NCBI RefSeq assembly: GCF_013363975.1
Contig: NZ_JABWGN010000012.1
Span: 242,918 to 306,917, forward strand
Direction: 5' to 3'
Origin: Nonomuraea montanisoli
GTDB taxonomy: Bacteria; Actinomycetota; Actinomycetes; Streptosporangiales; Streptosporangiaceae
DNA: 64,000 nt
In this document: one piece after another, positions 60,118-64,000 of the stretch
Layout: every line of letters starts with the position of its first letter
Numbering within the stretch: position 1 is the first letter of the stretch
The notes under the pieces: generated by a model
The model's input: the letters and a program-made list of their open reading frames with translations, nothing else
Databases searched by the model: none
What the model was told of the DNA's origin: nothing
Program-made: the position numbers and the translations under genes

Positions 60118-61616
60118 GCGGCACCTACCAGTGCGTGCTTGAGGATGGACTGCTCGTCGAGGCCGTCGCCGGTCAGCTCGGCGACGAACCGTCCTTCGCG
60201 CATCACGACCACGCGGTCGGACATGGCGACGAGTTCCGGCAGGTCGGAGCTCACGAGCAGGACGGCGACGCCGTCGGCGGTGAGCTGGTTGATGATCCGG
60301 TAGATCTCGGTCTTGGCGCCGACGTCCACGCCGCGGGTCGGCTCGTCCATGAGCAGCACCCGCGGCCGGGTCATCACCCACTTGGCGAACAGGGCCTTCT
60401 GCTGGTTGCCGCCGGACAGCGAGCTGACCGCGATCGACGGGGAGGCGGCGCGCACCCGCAGGTCGGAGATGACCGCGCCGGTGGCCGCCCGCTCCTTCGC
60501 GCGCCGGACGACGCCGATCAAGGGGCCGCCGCCGGAGCTGAACGCGCGCAGCGAGGCCAGCGACACGTTCGCCTCCACCGACTGGCCCATGCACAGGCCC
60601 TCCGCCTGCCGGTCGGGCGACAGGTAGGCGATGCGGCTGCCGATCGCGTCCTCGACGCTCGCGACGCGTACGGCGGAGCCGCCCACGAGCACGGACCCGG
60701 TCAGCGGCTGCAGGCCGAACAGCGCGCGCAGCAGGTCGCTGCGCCCGCAGCCGACCACGCCGCCGATGCCGACCACCTCGCCGGCCCTGACCTGGAGGTC
60801 GATGTCGTGGAAGCGGGCGCCGTTCCCGCCGCGCACCTCCAGCACGACCTCGTCCCCCGCGTTGCGCTCCTTGGGGTAGAAGTCGTCCACGGCGTCGCCG
60901 ACCATCGCGGTGACGACCTGGGCCGGGGTGAGCTGCCCGGTGGGGGCGTCGAGCGTGACCCGGCCGTCGCGCAGCACGACGACGCGGTCCGACAGGGCGA
61001 AGACCTCGTCCAGCCGGTGGCTGATGTAGATCACCGACACGCCGGCCTCGCGCAGCCGGTTCACCTGGGCGAAGAGCTGCTCGGACTCCTGCTCGTCGAG
61101 CGCCGCGGTGGGCTCGTCGAGGATGATCAGCCGCAGCTCGTGGGTCATGGCCTTGGCGATCTCGAGCATCTGCCGCTCGGCCACGCTCAGCTCGCCGACC
61201 TGGCGATGCACGTCGATCTCCATGCCGAGGCGGCGCAGCGCCCGCCCGGCCTCGGCGGCCATGCGCTGCTTGGAGACGAACAGGCGGCCGAAGACGCGCT
61301 CGCGGTCCAGCACGTACATGTTCTCGGCCACGCTGAGGTGCGGGAACAGGTTCTGCTGGAACTCCTGGTAGATGACCTCGATGCCCTGGGCCATCGCGGC
61401 CTGCGGGTCCTTGAGGACCGTCGGGGTCCCGTCGATGAGCAGCCGCCCGGAGTCGGGCTGGTGCGCGCCGGAGATCACCCGGGTGAGCGTGGACTTGCCC
61501 GCCCCGTTCTCCCCCACGAGCGCGACGACCTCGCCGGGACCGACGTCGAAGCTGACGCCCCGCAGGACGCTGTTGTCGCCGAAGGACTTGCGCACATCGG
61601 CAAGCTGGAGATGCAT
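60114..61616 (-). CDS. rbsA: Ribose-type ABC transporter ATPase, two domains
   Basis: A 500-residue tandem ATPase. The first domain has Walker A GENGAGKST near residue 38, Walker B LIILDEPTAALDEQE and a degenerate signature (LSVAERQM). The second has LSGGNQQKALFAKWV and VLLMDEPTRGVDVGA, with an atypical second Walker A (GGVVGCGRSDLL), usual for this family. It powers import through RbsC. The gene starts 13 bases after rbsD and ends in an ATGA overlap with rbsC. Confidence 0.92.
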   Translation of the reverse strand: MHLQLADVRKSFGDNSVLRGVSFDVGPGEVVALVGENGAGKSTLTRVISGAHQPDSGRLLIDGTPTVLKDPQAAMAQGIEVIYQEFQQNLFPHLSVAENMYVLDRERVFGRLFVSKQRMAAEAGRALRRLGMEIDVHRQVGELSVAERQMLEIAKAMTHELRLIILDEPTAALDEQESEQLFAQVNRLREAGVSVIYISHRLDEVFALSDRVVVLRDGRVTLDAPTGQLTPAQVVTAMVGDAVDDFYPKERNAGDEVVLEVRGGNGARFHDIDLQVRAGEVVGIGGVVGCGRSDLLRALFGLQPLTGSVLVGGSAVRVASVEDAIGSRIAYLSPDRQAEGLCMGQSVEANVSLASLRAFSSGGGPLIGVVRRAKERAATGAVISDLRVRAASPSIAVSSLSGGNQQKALFAKWVMTRPRVLLMDEPTRGVDVGAKTEIYRIINQLTADGVAVLLVSSDLPELVAMSDRVVVMREGRFVAELTGDGLDEQSILKHALVGAA

Positions 61617-61629
61617 GCCAGGCTCCCGA

Positions 61630-62034
61630 TCAGTACACGACGCCCGCGGTGAGCAGGACGTTGGCGTACGGGGTGAACTCGCCGGAGCGGACGGCCGCCC
61701 TGGCGCCGGTGGTGGCCTGCTTGAACGCGGTGTGCGGCACGAACTCCAGCGCCAGGCCGAGCCGGTCGAACCGCTCCTCGATGGCCGCCAGCATGTCGGG
61801 GCTGTGCTGCTTGATCTCCTCGGACAGCAGCACGCCCTCCACGGCCACCTCGTCGAGCACCGCGTCGAGCAGATCGAGGAAGCGCGGCAGGTTCTCCCGG
61901 ACGGCGAGGTCCACGCGCTCCACCTCCCGCGGGACGGGCAGGCCCGCGTCGGTGACGACGATCGTGTCGGTGTGGCCGAGCTCGGAGATGACGCGGGCGA
62001 GCTGGGCGTTGAGGGTTCCCTGGTTGCGCCTCAT
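61630..62034 (-). CDS. rbsD: D-ribose pyranase
   Basis: A 134-residue protein from ATG 62034 (MRRNQGTLNAQLARVISELGHTD). The RbsD core is visible: GHTDTIVVTDAGLPVP with the active-site histidine, EIKQHSP, and the ending TGEFTPYANV-like segment (SGEFTPYANVLL). It interconverts pyranose and furanose ribose so that ribokinase can use it, which makes ribose the likely transported sugar. The start overlaps the ribokinase stop (ATGA at 62031-62034). Confidence 0.9.
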   Translation of the reverse strand: MRRNQGTLNAQLARVISELGHTDTIVVTDAGLPVPREVERVDLAVRENLPRFLDLLDAVLDEVAVEGVLLSEEIKQHSPDMLAAIEERFDRLGLALEFVPHTAFKQATTGARAAVRSGEFTPYANVLLTAGVVY

Positions 62035-62972
62035 CGGGCTGCTCCTTCCATGGAGGTGGTGACCAGCGGCTCGACCTCGTCCCGGCCGGGGAGCGAGGGG
62101 CTCGCTCCGGCCTTGGTGGTGGCCAGGGCGCCGGCCGCCATGCCGTACTGGATGGCGGTGTCCACGTCGGCCCCGGCGGCGAGGGCGCCGCCGAAGAAGC
62201 CGGTGAACGCGTCGCCGGCCGCCGTGGTGTCCACGGGCGTCACGGCGTACGCGGGGAAGTGGCGGGTGCGCTCCCCGGTCACCGACAGGGCGCCGCCCGA
62301 GCCCAGCGTGATGATCGCGTGGCGCACGCCGCGCTCCAGGAACCAGGCCGCCGCCCGCTCCGCCGACTCCAGGTCGGTGACCTGGACGCCGGTCAGCACG
62401 GTGGCCTCGCTCTCGTTGGGGGTGACGATGTCGAGGTGCGGCCACACGTCGTCCGGCAGCTCCTGGGCGGGCGCCGGGTCGAGGACCACGGTCAGCCCGG
62501 CCGCCGCGCCCTCCCGCGCCGCGTGGCAGGCGACCTCCGTGCGGATCTCCAGCTGGAGCAGCAGGACGCCGACCCGGTCGCGGACGCGCTGGATGCTCTG
62601 CGTGACCATCGCCTCGTCGAGGGAGGCGTTGGCGAGCGGCGTGATGACGATGTCGTTCTCGCCGGAGGCGTCCACGCGGATGTGGGCGACGCCCGTGCGG
62701 CCCTCGACCGTGCGGACCTCGGTGAGCATGACGCCGTGGGCCTCCAGGCCGGACAGCACGATGTCGCGGAACGGGTCCTGGCCCACGCAGGCGGCCATCC
62801 AGGTCGGGGCGCCGGAATGGGCCGCGGCCACGGCCTGGTTCGCACCCTTGCCGCCGAGGACGAGGGTGAAGTCGTCGCCGAGCACGGTCTCACCGCGCCG
62901 CGGCAGCCGCCGGCTGAACGCCGTGACGTCCGCGGTGATGCTCCCGACGACGAGAACACCGGTGGGTTCCAT
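62031..62972 (-). CDS. rbsK: Ribokinase
   Basis: A 313-residue PfkB-family kinase from ATG 62972 (MEPTGVLVVGSITADVTAF). Signature 1 is LGGKGANQAVAAAHSG near residue 40, the segment VLDPAPAQELP and NESEATVLTG follow, and signature 2 with the catalytic aspartate is DTTAAGDAFTGFF near residue 255. It phosphorylates ribose at O5 with ATP. It precedes rbsD by overlap and follows an ALDH gene by 77 bases. Confidence 0.92.
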   Translation of the reverse strand: MEPTGVLVVGSITADVTAFSRRLPRRGETVLGDDFTLVLGGKGANQAVAAAHSGAPTWMAACVGQDPFRDIVLSGLEAHGVMLTEVRTVEGRTGVAHIRVDASGENDIVITPLANASLDEAMVTQSIQRVRDRVGVLLLQLEIRTEVACHAAREGAAAGLTVVLDPAPAQELPDDVWPHLDIVTPNESEATVLTGVQVTDLESAERAAAWFLERGVRHAIITLGSGGALSVTGERTRHFPAYAVTPVDTTAAGDAFTGFFGGALAAGADVDTAIQYGMAAGALATTKAGASPSLPGRDEVEPLVTTSMEGAAR

Positions 62973-63049
62973 GGGGGTTCCTCCAGTTTTGGGGATGGGT
63001 GGCCCGAGGCCACGGCCCATGCGCCGTGTCCTTGCGGGTGCGGGGTCGA

Positions 63050-63871
63050 TCAGATCCCGGCGGGGTGCCAGACCGTCTTGGTCTCCATGAACGCGGTCAT
63101 GCGTCTCGTCCCCCGGTCCTCCGCCGCGGTGAGCACGCGCTTGAAGTTCTCGGCCGCCGCCTGCTCGCAGGCCAGGGCCAGCTCGGGGGCCGTCACGCCG
63201 GTGAGGTCGAGCCCGTTGACGTCCATGTGCGCGGCCAGCCAGGGCGCCAGCTCGGCCTGGTGGCCGGTGAGGATGTTGACGACGCCGCCCGGCAGGTCGG
63301 AGGTGGCCAGCACCTCGGCGAAGGTGATCGCGGGCAGCGGCGCCCGTTCCGAGGCGACCACGACACAGGTGTTGCCGGTGACGATCACGGGCGCGACGGC
63401 CGAGACGAGGCCGAGGAGGGGCTCGGCGGGCGCGACGACCGCGACCACGCCGCTCGGCTCGGGCGACGACAGGTTGAGGTACGGTCCCGCGACCGGGTTG
63501 GCCGTGCCGCGCACGGCGGCGATCTTGTCGGACCAGCCGGCGTACCAGACGAGCCGGTCCACGGCGGCGTCCACCTGCTCCAGCGCCTGCTTGCGCGGGC
63601 CGCCGAGCTCGTCGGCGAACTGGGCGCGGCGGCCCTCCAGCATCTCGGCGACGCGGTAGAGGATCTGGCCCCGGTTGTAGGCGGTGGCGCCGGACCAGCC
63701 GGGGAACGCCTTGCGCGCGGCGACCACGGCGTCGCGGGCGTCCTTGCGCGAGGCCCTGGCGGCGTGCTCCGTCCTCGTCACGAGGTAGGACCTCCCGCTC
63801 TCCGAGCGCGGGAACGCTCCACCGATGAACAGCTTGTACGTCTTGCGCACGGTCACGCGTCGATCAGACAT
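63050..63871 (-). CDS. Half-length aldehyde dehydrogenase-like protein
   Basis: A 273-residue protein from ATG 63871, whose ATG overlaps the stop of the preceding aldehyde dehydrogenase. It aligns with the NAD-binding half of the ALDH superfamily (KLFIGGAFPRSESGRSY, SEPSGVVAVVAPAEPLL-type strand, AFPGWSG). The catalytic half, with the active-site cysteine and glutamate, is absent; it ends naturally in ETKTVWHPAGI. Pairs of a full and a short ALDH occur beside deoxyribose and nucleoside genes in actinomycetes, so it may be a regulatory or structural partner. It is not a recent truncation, since the frame is clean. Confidence 0.8.
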   Translation of the reverse strand: MSDRRVTVRKTYKLFIGGAFPRSESGRSYLVTRTEHAARASRKDARDAVVAARKAFPGWSGATAYNRGQILYRVAEMLEGRRAQFADELGGPRKQALEQVDAAVDRLVWYAGWSDKIAAVRGTANPVAGPYLNLSSPEPSGVVAVVAPAEPLLGLVSAVAPVIVTGNTCVVVASERAPLPAITFAEVLATSDLPGGVVNILTGHQAELAPWLAAHMDVNGLDLTGVTAPELALACEQAAAENFKRVLTAAEDRGTRRMTAFMETKTVWHPAGI

Positions 63872-64000
63872 CGAGGTATGCCTCCAGCCCGTGAAGGCCG
63901 CCTTCGCGGCCGTAGCCGGACTCCTTGTAACCGCCGAACGGCGAGGCCGGGTCGAACTTGTTGAACGTGTTGGCCCACACCACGCCGGCCCGCAGCCGCT
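63864..64000 (-). CDS. Aldehyde dehydrogenase, C-terminal end (partial)
   Basis: The last 44 codons of a gene entering from the right edge: RLRAGVVWANTFNKFDPASPFGG, then YKESGYGREGGLHGLEAYLDV and the stop at 63864. These are the classical ALDH C-terminal motifs, so this is likely the full-length catalytic partner of the short ALDH. The ATGTCTGA overlap couples the two genes. Confidence 0.85.
   Translation of the reverse strand, partial: RLRAGVVWANTFNKFDPASPFGGYKESGYGREGGLHGLEAYLDV

Noticed and set aside
58091..60124. A single minus-strand frame that reads through into the RbsB gene from upstream
   Set aside because: The N-terminal part is an out-of-frame reading of rbsC. The lipoprotein signal begins at 59092.

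Overview
The window is very GC-rich DNA from an actinomycete. Codon third positions are overwhelmingly G or C, GTG starts and ATGA gene overlaps are common, and the regulators are of typical actinobacterial kinds (ECF41-type sigma factors, MmyB-like XRE, TioE-like MerR, DesK/LuxR two-component pairs). The gene mix fits Streptosporangiales or Streptomyces relatives, but that placement is inference. No rRNA, tRNA or CRISPR array was recognised.

Layout. 1-3950: the end of a phenylacetate/beta-oxidation operon (PaaE-like reductase, thiolase, enoyl-CoA hydratase, 3-hydroxyacyl-CoA dehydrogenase) with a convergent TetR regulator. 4012-6205: a saccharopine-dehydrogenase-like oxidoreductase divergent from a GlxA-type AraC regulator. 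6246-7472: remains of an MFS exporter joined to the tail of an ArsR regulator. 7570-10964: an ABC-2 transporter with its own histidine kinase and response regulator. 11004-13245: a methyltransferase, then decayed CocE/NonD and S1-domain genes, then an intact HAD-like protein. 13449-16094: a serine hydrolase, an MmyB-like regulator and an NTF2-like protein. 17441-19250: an ECF41 sigma factor with a truncated flavin oxidoreductase. 19267-28108: a secreted lipase-like hydrolase, a second ABC transporter with an orphan kinase, a small hydrolase/membrane operon starting with a 33-residue ORF, and a large LuxR ATPase regulator.

28218-34930: hydrolase with a structured leader, SDR/AraC and MerR/SDR pairs, and an SDR/FAD-monooxygenase pair diverging from a large palindrome. 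34972-38982: decayed epimerase, HxlR/hydrolase pair, decayed tyrosine recombinase, MerR regulator. 39002-46342: DHA2 exporter, epoxide hydrolase/MarR unit, a second and intact ECF41/oxidoreductase pair, and an AraC/VOC pair. 46409-50390: UvrA-like ATPase, SigX5-like sigma factor, decayed DHFR-like gene. 50461-54211: MBL hydrolase, transposon and maleylpyruvate-isomerase relics, then a FAD monooxygenase divergent from a true TetR-class repressor across two tet-operator-like sites. 54475-58026: serine hydrolase, MarR and a TetR/hydrolase pair. 58091-64000: a ribose-type ABC operon with RbsD, ribokinase and two aldehyde dehydrogenases, entering from the right edge.

Most of the window is accessory sensing and detoxification: small regulator-plus-enzyme modules, many divergent with a visible palindrome between them. 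At least ten genes are broken, and five to six of these combine an internal deletion with a frame change or stop. The strongest regulatory readings are the tet-like module (52287-54211), the 16-bp motif shared by the VOC and uvrA promoters, and the ECF41-like promoter ahead of the intact oxidoreductase/sigma operon.
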